From: Sphagnum compactum
Lineage: Eukaryota; Bryophyta; Sphagnopsida; Sphagnales
NCBI GenBank assembly: GCA_965153455.1
Contig: OZ234500.1
Span: 310,001 to 374,000, forward strand
Direction: 5' to 3'
Length of the DNA: 64,000 nucleotides
Position numbers and translations under genes: made by a program. The notes beneath the pieces were generated by a model. The model saw only the letters and a program-made list of their open reading frames with translations, did not search any database and was not told the DNA's origin. Each line of letters starts with the position of its first letter. Position 1 is the first letter of the stretch. Shown here one piece after another: positions 1 through 12,106 of the stretch.

Positions 1-1480
1 ATTTCAAAAAAATTGAGAACCAAGGTCCTACTCTGCATTTGTTCAAATACTTCCAACTTTTTTTCATATGGACTGTACTCAGCATATCCCTCGCTCATTG
101 CACTCCATGAGATTACATCTCAAACTTTCATGTTGTCAAAGACCTTTCAGGCATCCTGTATGCTGCCACACTTGACAAACATGGTGATAACCACATTCCC
201 AACAAGGACAGGTACCTCCAATCCAGCACTCACAATTTGTATGTGTAACCACTGTCCTTGTGTAAGAGCTACCGGGCTTGCACATACATTGAGAAGGTTT
301 ATGAAGGTTATGTAGTCAAGCTTCACACTTTCCTACTGCATTTGCCAGAAAACTTCAAATACTTCCTCACAATTTCCATTTTGAACTGATCCAGCAATCA
401 TTGCATTCCCACAAAACAACTTTCTGCTCTGCCATCTTATAAACAGTTGGGGTGCAAGTTTCATATTCCCACATCTAGCATACATATGAATGAGGTTGCT
501 TTCTAAGATAACATCTATTCGGATGCCGCTCTTGATAATGTCATTATGAACGATTTTGGGCTTTCCTAGGTCTCCAAGGCTTACACAAACATTGACAATA
601 CATCATTGTGTCACACTTGACCCCTTCATTTTGTCCCTGCTCATAGAGCTTGAAAGACTCTCTATTCAACACCTGCTTGGTGTATCCTGCCAACATGAAA
701 GTCAATGTAATTGCAGCTCCACTCTTACATGGCATCAAAGACTTTGCGAGCTTCCACCAAGCTCCTACATCTACTGTACATATGTACCAGGTTGCTCTGC
801 ACAAAGACTGTCACAATGCGACTTTTGATTATGTCACTATGAACAGCCTTGGCTTTTTCAAGGTCTCCAAGTCTGGCACAAGCACTGACAATGCTTCTAT
901 ACACAAGCATGTCACACTTAACCCCTTGTCAAGTAGTTGCTCATAGAGTAGATAGGCCTCTCTATTTAACCCATGTTTTGCATACATTGCCAACATCAAA
1001 GTCCAACTGATCATATTCCACAGTTGCATTGCATCAAAAAAATTTCAAACCTCCACCAAGCTTCCACACTTACAGAACATATTCAGTACTTTCAATAAAT
1101 TGACATCTGGCTTGAAACTGGTTTCAAATTATATGCAAGTGCACATTTGTGCCTTCAATCAGATTCTTTGTGTGGGTACACCTTAGGAGAAATAACTTAT
1201 ATGTGGAAGCATCGACACGAATGCCTCACTGTTCCAAACTTTGTAGCATCTCAGCAGGTTGTCCACTCTCTGTCAATGCCCTGCTCTTCCCCTTCCCATC
1301 AGACAAAGGCATGTGAACTCCTTCAATCAGTTGTTGTTCGATGGAATTTCTTGTTTTCTCTCTGCTGCTTGTTCCATCTCTCCTAACAGATCCTGCAGTG
1401 CTGGATGATCCCAAACAGGACAAACCTTAAAGACTCAAACATACAATGTAAAATGCTGCACATGATTCCTCCGAAAATAT
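1..1480 (-). pseudogene. Decayed PPR-repeat gene (continues beyond left edge)
   Basis: Reading the minus strand from about 1480 down to 1 gives a series of recognisable plant PPR repeats in shifting frames. Examples are NMISWTLMLAMYAKHGLNRE (near 1010-950), SNLVHMYSRCRSLVEARKVF (near 790-730), SNLIHMYARCGNMKLA (near 500-450), NAMIAGSVQNGNCEEVF (near 400-350) and GNVVITMFVKCGSIQDA (near 200-150). Functional members are organellar RNA-binding proteins that act in RNA editing, splicing or stability. This copy is broken: in-frame stops occur at about 1047-1045, 335-333, 149-147 and 122-120, and the frame changes near 730 and 560. Three of the four stops are TGA where the PPR pattern expects arginine. 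The 5' part, near 1420-1100, reads like the N-terminal region before the first repeat and also holds stops. The 3' end lies outside the window. Certain as a PPR relic; the exact ancestral extent is not. Confidence 0.85.
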
Positions 1481-2968
1481 AGTCAGCAACAAAAAAACTG
1501 AGGCTTCACAAAATCAGATTGCAGGAAGAGAGACTTGACTCTTGGCAGAGCTTGATTGCTTTCCTCCTAATAGTGCAAGTATGAGTGGCAACAAAAAGAC
1601 AGTGAGCATCTCAAAGTGCATTAAAAGTCTAGTTAAAAACTCTAAATCAGAACTACTAGACTGAACCACGGAGTCCCAAGACCTCTCTCAATCATCCATG
1701 GGCAGAGACAAGAAATATACACACCAAGTCCTCTTCCACAACAAAAGATTTCAAGCTCCTAGTCTGTGGACAAAGAGCCAACCTCAAGAGTAAATACCGA
1801 TAAGACCAAAGCCTGATCAGCCATGGGTCTCACTACATAGCACTTTCAGCTGAGACCACACCTGAAACAACCCCTCAGCCATGACAGAAGGATGGATCCA
1901 CATCTCATGGAAGAATAATACCTGCTGTGGTGCTGGCCTGGTTTTCCATTCTGGATCTTCAGAGAACAACTGTTTGCATAATGCATGTGACCTTGTGACA
2001 TGGCAGCCAGTTCTTTTTTGACCCAAACTGGGTTTTGACCAACCCAAAGTGCTTCCTTTCTGCACTTGTGTTTGAAGTTTGGATAGTTCTGATTTGTCTG
2101 TGGAAGAGACTACTTCATGTAAGCATCTTGTACAACCTGGATAAAACAATAAGTTTGACTGTATCAAAACTGGAAGATGGCCAATGAAAGTATAATGGCA
2201 GCTACTTATGTAACCACAATTGCTTGCCAAGTAGCAGAGAACAATCAACACTGCAAAATTCCTTAGACAAGAAGGCTACTGAAACTTGAAGACCCTGTAC
2301 CAAAAAAAGAGGACTTCTTGCATTCCTCTTGCAAAGAAGTAGCCTTACCTTCTCAGCTCAGTTATCCCACCACTCTGAAGGATCATGAAAATTTATATTT
2401 ACTTTTTTCCAACCCTACCCATAAAACTAAAACTGAGACTGCAAATAGGTGGGAGAGTAGTAATAGCAACCCAACTGGACCAATCATTATGATTGGCAAA
2501 TCAGAAACAGGGAGCAGCAGTCAGATCATATGTATTACACTCTTCTCTGGCAGGTGTTATGCTTTGCTGTGCCTTTTACCAGCCTTAGCAAACTGTGCAA
2601 AAATGCAGGGCCAAAACCATTTTGCTGAGCCAAACTGGCATGTTTTGGCCTTTATCCAAAGGTAATTTCCATGGTCACATACTGAGCACTGCTGGAGCTG
2701 CTCTTACAGACTAACACCATCTGCCAAGGAAACTCAATGTTACAATCTGCAACACTTTCATGCAGCTGAAATGGAGAGGGATAAGAAACTTTGTGAAAGA
2801 GGTATACATACCATTGCCAATATGGTTGAGCTTAGGGACATACTGTCACTTATCCCCATGGGACTCAGTGTTCACAGAATGTCTCAAATCTCTGTTGCCC
2901 GGGGCAATCCATGCTGCAGCTTGAGTCTTAAAGGAGGCAATGATTCCATCTTCAGAAGCTTCTTCACT
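1481..2968. other. No gene seen
   Basis: Noncoding stretch upstream of the PPR relic. Several open frames exist, the longest on the minus strand at 1817-2251 (144 codons), but it starts from GTG and shows no recognisable motif. It may be former intron or untranslated sequence of the PPR gene. Confidence 0.5.
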
Positions 2969-3184
2969 CTAGGTTGCTACAACACTGAAACAAGACTTCC
3001 TCCTTTGACCTCTAGCACCTATATTCTTTGTGCTAATCCTCAAGGGTGGTGGTTTCAGGGGCAGCAGCTGCAGACTGATAATTCCTTTAGTTTCTGACAA
3101 CAATACACTGATTTGCACCTCAATTCTGGGAGCATCAGCTGTAAAAATCCAGGTTCCAACAGTTGCTGTTGTGAATGCCTCCAT
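2969..3184 (-). pseudogene. Possible N-terminal exon of the old PPR gene
   Basis: An ATG-initiated frame of 71 codons, rich in Ser, Thr, Arg and Lys and poor in acidic residues toward its end, as organelle targeting peptides are. It lies on the same strand as the PPR relic about 1.5 kb upstream, with a telo-box 160 bp before its ATG. No motif links it directly to the PPR repeats. It could equally be a chance open frame, so this is a weak call. Confidence 0.2.
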
Positions 3185-3343
3185 TGGAATTCAGCTGTGA
3201 CAACCCACAAAATACCTTACATAAGCATCACAGAAACCTTAAACCCTTGGAAACCCTAGCTTGGATAGGAACACACAAATTTAGAAGTCCGAGAGAACTT
3301 GTGCCGCAAAAACTTGTTCCCAAAGAAAACACCAAAGGTGAAG

Positions 3344-3362
3344 AACCCTAAACCCTAAACCC
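3344..3362 (-). promoter_or_regulatory. Telo-box (interstitial telomere motif)
   Basis: AACCCTAAACCCTAAACCC, more than two plant telomere units in tandem. In plants such short telo-boxes are common in promoters and 5' leaders of housekeeping genes, where Telo-box/TRB-type proteins bind. Its position 160 bp upstream of the 3184 ATG would suit an old promoter on the minus strand. Confidence 0.45.
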
Positions 3363-3748
3363 ATTCTAGCCTTAGGGTGTGTAGATGGAAGCAATGGGTG
3401 GCAATGGGTGGCAGCAGCAAAAACAAAGAATGTGCATTGATCAAGTGCAAAACCAAAGAACAACAAAAGAAGAAAATAGTTGCGCCATGCACATGCACTT
3501 TACCTGTGCCAGCCTTGTTGTGCACATCAAGCTCGAACGCTCCTCTTGCTCTCTATCTGTCCACGTTCTGCTGTTGTCTGTGCCCCTCTCTTGCACATCG
3601 CTTTACTCTCTTTACGCTCTCTCTCGCGGGTTCTTGGTGTGGTGAGTTTTTTTGGTTTTTTTTCTTTGCAATGGTCAATTTCCATTTGTTCCAAACAAAA
3701 AAAGAGGAGCACCCTAAGTAATATTGGAAAACGATGTGTAAAACCCTT

Positions 3749-3836
3749 CAAAAACAGATCAGTCTGTGTGTGTGGACATCCAAATACCTCAATTGGATCG
3801 AGGTATTTGGATGTTTACACAAATAGACTGATGTCT
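3749..3836. repeat. Inverted repeat / foldback
   Basis: Arms 3760-3790 and 3800-3830 are complementary over about 31 bases with roughly five mismatches and a 9-base loop. The inner 15 bases (ACATCCAAATACCTC) pair perfectly. Weaker pairing extends outward for about 10 bases on each side. This is the shape of a small foldback MITE or an RNA hairpin. Confidence 0.7.
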
Positions 3837-3930
3837 TTTTACACCATTGTGCCAATGTCATTTGGAACCTAAACGACCAACAGACTGATGTCTTTTTACA
3901 CCATTCTGCCAATGTCATTTGGAGCCTGAA
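3825..3930. repeat. 57-bp tandem duplication
   Basis: The segment beginning AGACTGATGTCTTTTTACAC occurs at 3825 and again at 3882, with the following text (CCAATGTCATTTGGA) also repeated. It overlaps the right arm of the hairpin at 3749-3836, so half of the foldback has been duplicated. Confidence 0.75.
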
Positions 3931-5972
3931 ACAACCTTAGGTCTTTCATCTTTCTGTCTTGGTTATATTTTTTGATTATCAAAATTCAAACACTTTGCAA
4001 AGGATGCAAGCATCTTCCATCTTAAGTTGGGGGTAGCCATATATTTTTCGACTTTCACCCCTTCAGGACACACCTCTCATCTCCACGGCCGACCTATTGC
4101 AGATGATTGATTTTTGAAATGGAGAAATACAACCAACTTACTACAGGCAATTAATTTTTGACATGGAGAAATTTTGACATCTAGTTTGAGCTAACTTGAT
4201 GTCCTATAATTTTCCTCTTTTCCTTTGTACATTTTCCAAATCTACAGTGTGTTTATAAATAAAATTTTGCATGCAGGGTTACAACAACATGAAATTCTTG
4301 TTAAAAGCTCCTTTGAATTTGCATGTCCTATTGCATGCAACATGTAAGCAGACACTAGATAGTTCAACACATAAGTACTGGGTTAGGGCAACTTTGAAAA
4401 ACAATAGAAGCACTGAATTGAAAAGCCACAAATGTTTTCTTTGCACCAACGGACAAGCCTAAATGCTATTTCCACAGTAATCCAATAACCATTTGTCTGT
4501 ATATACTGTACTAGCTTGGCAACTTTGACACGAGCTTGTCAAATAATTAATTAATTTTAAAATTCACATTTTGAAAAATAGAATATTACTTGATGACTCA
4601 GTATTTTCCTCCACAAATTTTTGTTGTTATTTGAAAAAAGAAATTCTGAAAAGTTCAACACTTCTGAAAATAATATAATTAGTGTCGAAAGGTGCTAATG
4701 TTGCTTAGTAGGGTATGTAGACAGGGTTAACAAGGCTTGAACTTCAGTTCCCCCAAGACAAACTGTAGTTCACCAAGAATTGCACACAATTTAACATGGT
4801 AAGTTGAATCACACAATTGGAAGGCAATGACAGGAAAACACAAAGGTTGTCCTGAAACAACAAGAGGCAGTTATTGCAATGAAGAGAACTTAAGCTCCAT
4901 TTCTGTATTACCCACAAACAAAACTCCATCAGAGATATGTTCCGTGCAGTGGAAACTAGAACTGCAGGTGCCCTGATCTAATATGTTGTAAGTACAACTG
5001 CTATTCCTTCACTAGAATCAACAATTTGTAGAGCTCTCGTTTCATAATGAAAACTTGGATTTTCCCCCCGGCCTTCCACTGTTTCCAGCAGCTCTGCTGT
5101 AATTTTGCTGACACAGAGAGCAGCAAATTCCAGATTTCCATCTTGACCACTACAAAAACATCTCACAATGAGGCAGGCAAGCAATGTGGGGGTAGCAGCA
5201 GTTTTCCAAAGTCCCAACTTGACTACAAAACAATCTCACAATGAAGAGGCATTGTGATGCAAGTCACACATACTGAATCCCAGCTTCTGTAGCTGACATC
5301 TCTTCCCAAAGATCTGGAAGAAAATGGCCACACAAAGCTTGAATTTGTTGTTGACTTACCCACCCATGTCATCCAGATAGCACTGATATAAAAGCATGTG
5401 TCCTTGAAACTATCGTATTACAAGAGACAATACTGCAAGCTCAACTTCCATTGAGACCTCCAACAAGCATTGGCATGAAGCTCACACAGTTCAAGTAAAG
5501 TCAAGCAAGAAAAACTCCATTGGAACTCATAAGACATGCAGATCATGCTACTACTACCTGAGGCATAGTACATGATTACTGCAATGATTGCTTTACAGTT
5601 GTTGTGCCATTGTCTTTTGAAGAAGCCAAAATCAGGATGGACCCGTTTGAGTGTACAGAAATTAGCTGAGGGCAAAAACATTGGCAAATGTCATGCTTGA
5701 ATGGAGGAAAAAATGAGTTTCACATCCCAAAGCAAATCAACATTGCATTGATGGCGGCATGAAGCTGCTGGGCATGGTTGTCTGTAAAGAAACAGCTTTG
5801 AAAGTGATGATGGAAAACTGCACAACCATAAATATCGCACAGGGATTCAACAATGGTGATCAAGTTTGCTGGGTGCAGGGTGTAGAGTTTTGTTTAAATT
5901 TTAGTGTAAAATGCAAAATATGCTACAGAGAGGGGTTGGACCAAAGCTAGGGCTGAGAGGCAGGGGGGAGGG
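3931..5972. other. No gene seen; 3' flank of the receptor kinase
   Basis: AT-rich intergenic DNA. It presumably contains the 3' untranslated region of the minus-strand LRR kinase just right of it. Short open frames on both strands (for example 4978-5217 and 5418-5687) have no recognisable motif. Confidence 0.5.
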
Positions 5973-8900
5973 CTAGCATTCTTCAGAGCTAGCTGGGCGC
6001 TTCACTAGAGGTTGTGACACCTTTGAAATGCTGGCTTCTGGTTCATGCTTTACTTCCAGAAGAAGTGTCACAACTTCTTTCATTGTTGGTCTTTCAGCTG
6101 GAGTCTGATTGACACACATGAGTGCAACTCCAAGTGTTTGCACCATCTCTTGAATGAAGTCATCAGGCATCCCGCATAGCCTCGAATCCAATACCTCCAT
6201 TGCTGTTGGTTTTGGATTCATGTTCATGTCTTGCACCCATTTCACTATATGCCATCCCTCTCCGTACCGCGAATCCACAGCTCGCCGTCCTGTCAAAACC
6301 TCAAGCAGCACCACCCCATAGCTGTACACATCACTCTTCTCCGTGATCTTCAATGTATATCCATACTCTGCAACATGAGCAAAATGCAAAACCATGTCAA
6401 ATACACAATAAGTCCATGGTTAAATTCTCCCAACTCCCACAAAGAACCAGCAGATTGAGCAGCACATGTCCAAAAAAGAAAACATAAGAATCATGTCAGT
6501 GACAAGATCCTTTCGTTGCAATCTCTGAGTGATTTGTGCTGCAGGCACAAGTAGAAGCTCTGAAATGAAGCTGCACATACCTGGAGCAATGTAACCGTAT
6601 GAGCCTGCAACTTTGGACATGGCTTTCGTGTTTGCTCCATCAATCAGCTTGGCCAAGCCAAAGTCAGCTACAAATGGCTCATATCGTGAATCGAGCAAAA
6701 TATTGTTGGACTTAACATCACGATGCAGAATTGCAGGCACACAGTCATGATGCAGGTAAGCAAGTCCCTGTGCAGCTCCCAGACAAATACTGTACCTAGT
6801 CTCCCAGTCAAGGTTCCTCCTCTTCTCATGTAGTACCTCACCCAAGCTCCCATTTGGCAAGAAGTCATACATGAGGAGGTTAAGCTCCTTGTTGGAGCAA
6901 TAGCCCAACAAACGCACAATGTTTCGGTGTCTGATTCGACCCAAAGTGTCAACTTCTGCTGCAAAAGCATCATAGTTTCGTTCACCAGCCATCACAGGCC
7001 ATAGTTTCTTGACAGCAATTGTCTCACCGCCATCCATCTCTGCCTTGTACACCACACCTGACAGTCCACTCCCGATGACGTTGACGTCCACAAGACTATC
7101 CAGAACATCATCTACAGTGAATGTCAGCTTCTGAAATGGTGTGAGCTTCCATGGCCATGTGCTCTCAGGTTCTGAACGAAAAGGATTGCCATAGATCCAA
7201 TAGCGTTTGTAAAACAGGAAGCATCCACCTGCAAGAATCAGCATTGCAAAACCAAACAAAAGACACACCATTGTTGTAGTCCCAGTTTTGCTACGAGAGT
7301 GATGCTTCGAGGTGGATGAGCCCTCTTCAGCACTCGTGGGTTGTCCATTGGAACCACCACCACATGATCCAATACTTGAAGAATTCAGCCCTGGTAAGCA
7401 AAGCCCTGGATTGCCCAAGAGATCACTTGCAGGCAAGTTGCGGAAGATTGAGGAATCTGGAAGAGGTCCAGTGAAGTCATTGAAGGAGACATTTAGAGAT
7501 GTCAAACTATCAAGCTGTCCCAGAACTTCCAAGCTCCCTGTGAGACCATTTTGTGCCAGATTCAGGAGCTGGAGGCTGACGAGATTGCCAAGCTCTTGTG
7601 GAAGTGTGCCAGTGAAATGATTGCAGCTCAGATCTAGCCCAGAGATCAAGCTTGCAATCTTCCCTATCTCATGGATGATGGAGCCATTCAAGTTGTTGCG
7701 GCTCACATTCAGGAGCTCCAACTTCTGGCAGTTTCCGAGTGATGGAGGCAATGTGCCAATGAACTCATTTTCACTAAGTGACAGCTGAAGAACTGCACCC
7801 AAATTACCAAGCTCCTGTGGTAAAGGACCTTCCAAGCTGTTGTCCGAAACATCCAGTGTCTGGAGTCGTGCAAGGTTTCCTAATGAAACTGGAAGAGTTC
7901 CGGTGAGCTGATTCGCATGGAGTGTGAGTAGCTGCAATGCACTTGCATTCCCAATCTCACTCGGGATACTCCCAGACAAGTTGTTGTAGGCAAGGTCCAG
8001 GAAGATGAGGTTTTTGAGCTGTCCAATTTCTGGAGGAATGCTTCCTGTAGAAAAAAGCACACACACCAGCTGGCTGCTCATCAGTAGTCTGCACAATATT
8101 GTACCACTAGAGGAAGTCGAAGAACTTGCAGAAAATTTGTGATCAGCTGCAACTGGTGGTTCGATCCATCACTTGACAGTGATCACTGGAAGGAAAATTC
8201 ACACAAGAAAACCTTTTTGGCATTGAATCCTCCAGGGGAAAAGAGTGGTCCAAGTCTCTGACAAATTGAAAGACGAATTAACAAAACATAGGGAAAGAAA
8301 GAGAACACTCCTAGTGGGACCAATATAAATATTTCAATGTTTTATTCTAATTATTTTCTCATTGTGAAACAGAGCTGGGATCATTGTAAATTTCCCCATT
8401 GTGAAACAGAGCCAGGAGGAGCATTGTAAATTTTCCCATTGTGAAACAGAGCTGCGACCATTGCAAACTTTCCCATTGTGAAACAGAGCCCGGAGGATCA
8501 TTGCAAACTTTCCCATTGTGAAACAGAGCTGGGACCATTGCAAATTTTCCCATTGTGAAACAGAGCCAGGACCATTGCAAATTTTCCCATTGTGAAACAG
8601 AGCCAGGATCATTGCAAACTTTCCCATTGTGAAACAGATCTCGGACCATTGTAAATTTCCCCATTGTGAAACAGAGCTGGGATCATTGTAAATTTTGCCA
8701 TTGTCAAACAAACCAATTTCATATTTGCATAGGGGGGAAGGAAATTCAAGTGTTTTTCATGATGACCAGTAGCACAGGGCAACCCTAAAAAAGTTTGTTC
8801 TAAACATAGCATGGAAGAAGCTAGGTGACTTAGGAAGCAGGGACCTATTTTCACTCGGGCAGCAGCTGCAGCAGGTAGGTACATACATACCTGAGAGCGA

Positions 8901-10379
8901 GTTGTTGGAGAGGCGCAAGCGAACGAGACCGGTGCTCTGGCCAATATTGTTAGGAATCTCCCCTGTGAGTTGATTGGAGATGATGGCGAGCTTCTGCAGC
9001 ACAGGCAGCAAGAAAAGCGCCGGCGGAATGCTGCCATTCAGACTGTTGTCCGAGACGTCGATATTGGCCAACTTGTTGCAGTTCCCGAGTGATGCCGGAA
9101 CCGGACCCGTGAACCGGTTATCCCACAGCAGTAAGTTGCTGAGCTCCGTCAGTCTTCCAAGCTCCTCCGGTAGCGGTCCCGAGAGCTGGTTCCTGTCCAG
9201 TTGCAAGTCCGAGAGCGAACTGCAGTTACCGATCTCCGGCGGCACAGGCCCTTGCAACTGGTTACCCGTCAAGTACAACGCCGTCAACGACTGCAACTGA
9301 CCAAGCTCCTTCGGGATACTTCCCGTCAGCTGGTTGTCCGACAACTCCAACGTTTGCAACGACGAGCAGTTCCCCAAAGACGCAGGAATCTCACCCGTCA
9401 GCTCGTTGAACCACAGGTTCAGCTCCGTGAGCTGTTGGAGCTTGCCGAGCTCCGGAGGAACGATGCCCGTCAGCTGGTTCTGTTCCAGATACAAGAACTG
9501 CAAGCTGGTGCAGTTGCCGAGCTCCGGGGGTATAGCTCCGGTAAGGTTAGCAGAGTAAACTTTGAAAACCGCCAAGCTCGTGAGCATCCCGTACTCCGGC
9601 GGAATGCTGCCGGTTATACCCGTGATGGCAAACCCCATCTCCACGAGCTGCGAGCAGTTGCTCAGCTCCGGAGGTAACGTCCCGGTGAGATTGGAGTTTC
9701 CACCACCGCGAAGAAGCTGAAGCTCTGTAAGCTTGCCAAACTCGGCAGGGATACCACCACTCAGGCTATTGCCATAGAAGATAAGAGCCGTGAGACTGGT
9801 GCAATCGCCGAGCTCGGCAGGCAAAGAGCCCTCCAGGAAATTGGAGTTGACACGAAGAACACTGAGTTTCCCCAGTCGACCGAGTTCAGCGGGAATGACA
9901 CCCGTCAGACTGTTCTGACTCAAGTCCAGGAACGTCAAGCTCGTGCAGTTACCGAGCTCGGGAGGAATGGCACCGGTTAAGTTGGTGCCGAAGAGGTCCA
10001 GTACTTGCATGGACGTTAAGAGGCCGATCTCCGGCGGCAGAGTGGCGTAGAGCGAGAACGACGCTAACGAAACATTCACAACATTGCCCAGTTCGTCGCA
10101 TGCCACTCCCGTCCAGCCATTGCACGGCGTGAAGCTCCCGTCAGAGTTCGCCTTCCAGCTCGCCAACGCACTGCGCATGCCTCGCACCGTCTTCTGGAAT
10201 GCGAGCAGCGCCGTAATGTCGTCGCTACTAGAGGCTGTCACCACGACCGCCGGCGCACATAGAAGAGAACTTGTAGTCACGAGCATCAAGGTATACCATG
10301 CGGCGAGCTGCATGTTGTTGCGGCAGCAGTAGCAGGATTCTGGTCGCCGACGTGGGGTCAGACTTCGACTTAGAAACAT
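5973..10379 (-). CDS. RGI-like: LRR receptor-like kinase, RGI/RGF-receptor type (LRR XI)
   Basis: Three exons join in frame: 10379-8891, 8044-6581 and 6367-5973, all with GT-AG borders, giving 1115 residues. The first ATG is 10379. A second ATG at 10313 starts a cleaner signal peptide ([12 protein letters not shown]...) and may be the true start (1093 residues). After the signal come an N-terminal LRR cap, about 24 LRRs, a membrane segment ([18 protein letters not shown]), and a kinase with Gly loop GSGLSGVVY, lysine in [17 protein letters not shown] and YIAPEYGYT, so an RD kinase. The C-terminal part ([20 protein letters not shown]) resembles Arabidopsis At1g34110 (RGI5). LRR 5 carries RGGGN at 9710, the RxGG signature with which RGF receptors bind the peptide's sulfotyrosine. 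By family it would be a plasma-membrane receptor for tyrosine-sulfated peptides in meristems. The intron before EYG is conserved in LRR XI; the intron inside LRR 16 is extra. Confidence 0.93.
8360..8711. repeat. 37-bp minisatellite in intron 1 of the receptor kinase
   Basis: Nine full units and one partial unit of about 37 bp (two units are 40 bp). Each begins ATTGTGAAACAGAGC and ends in a CATTGCAAATTTTCCC-like segment. The whole array lies inside intron 1 (8890-8045). Copies differ from each other by a few bases. It creates spurious long open frames on the minus strand because the unit lacks stops in two frames. Confidence 0.95.
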
Positions 10380-12067
10380 CTTGCAGCAGGCCGGCGCTGG
10401 TACTCGCACTCGTGGATTTTCTGCTGCGGTACTAGCTCCAAACCTAGCTATGTTCCAGATGCGGATTCTGGAGCTGGTTTTATCATCAGGAGTTCCTTGA
10501 GTTCTTCTTCAGCTGCTGCTGCAATAGTGTTGTTGCAGGAAAACCGAACATCGATCTCATGAACAGCTAGAGACTACCGCGGCCAATGTGCACATTGCAG
10601 AGGAATTGCAGTCAAGGATGCATGGCATGTGAGACATCAAATGCTTGCAATGACAACCACCTTACCATCCTTGATCTTGTGCACACCAGTGCCGGATTGC
10701 TGCAACCTTTTTCTCTGATCTCGTCGACTTCTTTGCACCAGCCGTCGCCCTCGTACTGCGCTGCTGCTGCTGCTGCTGCTGCAACAGCACCGCATTCCAT
10801 CTCCTCTCGCTGGAGCAGCTAACAATTACAGCAGTTCGATCACCCTCACATCCGTCACCGTCGCCAGGTTGACACTCCCAAAGATCGCTGCTGCTCTAAT
10901 GTCGCTCAAGGTCGATTCTTGGAGATCAATCTCAGCACCCTCAGTTCGTCGAGTCTTATATATCCGACAATTCGGCTTCACTAGGAGAAGAGTTGCTTCT
11001 TGTGCAGCTCCAAGCTCAAGCCGACCGGAATCATCATAACAACTCGAGCTGCAGCAGCCGCGGAACTTGTAAGGAATGAAGAAACCGCTGCAAAATTGGA
11101 ACAAGGACAAAAACAAACTGGAATGATGCACGTAGGGCCAGGAGCTGCAGCAATAGAAGATCATGAGCTGCAGAAAACGACGAAGACGAGGACGCCTCCT
11201 CCTGCACAGAGACAAACTCTGCACTCACGATCTCAGCCCACTCTCCTCAGCAACTGTTCCTAAGCCTCTCAAGAGTTGAATACTAGTAGTACTGCCGCTG
11301 CAGCAAAGCCGCGAGCATCACATGAGCTACTGCACAGTAGTAGCTGTACGTCTCCACTGATCGACTCTCTCTCTCTCTCTCCCTGACACCTACCTTAGCC
11401 CTTCTTCACGCATGTCTCTCGATACAGCCAGCGGCAACTAGGAGACAAAAACCCAATGCTTCTCTAGGAGATCAAAGCTGGTGGAAGAAGTCGTTCAAAC
11501 CTATGTGCAGATGATGATCAAGAGCGAGCTCCTTCTACTTCTACTGGCTACTGCTGCTGCAGCTGCTGGCTGAAGTACACTACGTCGAATTCCCTTTCAA
11601 ACAAACAGCAGCAGACAACAAACAAACAGATCCAGCTGCAACAGATCCACCTGCTACAAACTGCAGGACGAGATTATGCTACTACGGATCATGGATCGAC
11701 CGAACCATGGGTCGATTGATCCTGTGGACGACGACAAACATTTGTGATGACCAAACCATTTGACTGCAATTTCTGGCTCTTGTTGTTTATTGTTGGTGGT
11801 GGTTGGGTTGGGTCGTTGATGATGGTGATGATGATGATGATGATAGCAGCTAGCCGCAGCTGCAGGCAGAGCTAGTCCGTGATGCAGGCAGGCGCAGAAG
11901 GAGAGAGATTTGTGGACTCCGAAACACAACACTATTGACGGCCTCGGGAGACGGGGGACCCATGCAGATCTCCTAGGGATTCTTTGGAGTAAAGGCTCTT
12001 TGTGCAGCTGCTGCAATCTTGTATCGGCCTGCTTCAGAAGCAGAGAGTCCCCAGTGAACACCAGACA

Positions 12068-12106
<39 letters not shown>

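Noticed and set aside
1817-2251. 144-codon minus-strand frame upstream of the PPR relic
   Set aside because: Starts from GTG, contains no PPR or other motif, and lies where the PPR frame is not continued.
8334-8711. Two overlapping minus-strand open frames of 101-125 codons with periodic [15 protein letters not shown] text
   Set aside because: They are translations of the 37-bp minisatellite inside the receptor kinase intron, not genes.
8360-8711. Regular direct repeats resembling a CRISPR array
   Set aside because: Units are contiguous without unique spacers and the DNA is plant nuclear; it is a minisatellite.
9201-9677. 158-codon plus-strand open frame
   Set aside because: Antisense shadow of the LRR coding exon; Arg/Gln/Leu repeats mirror the LRR period.
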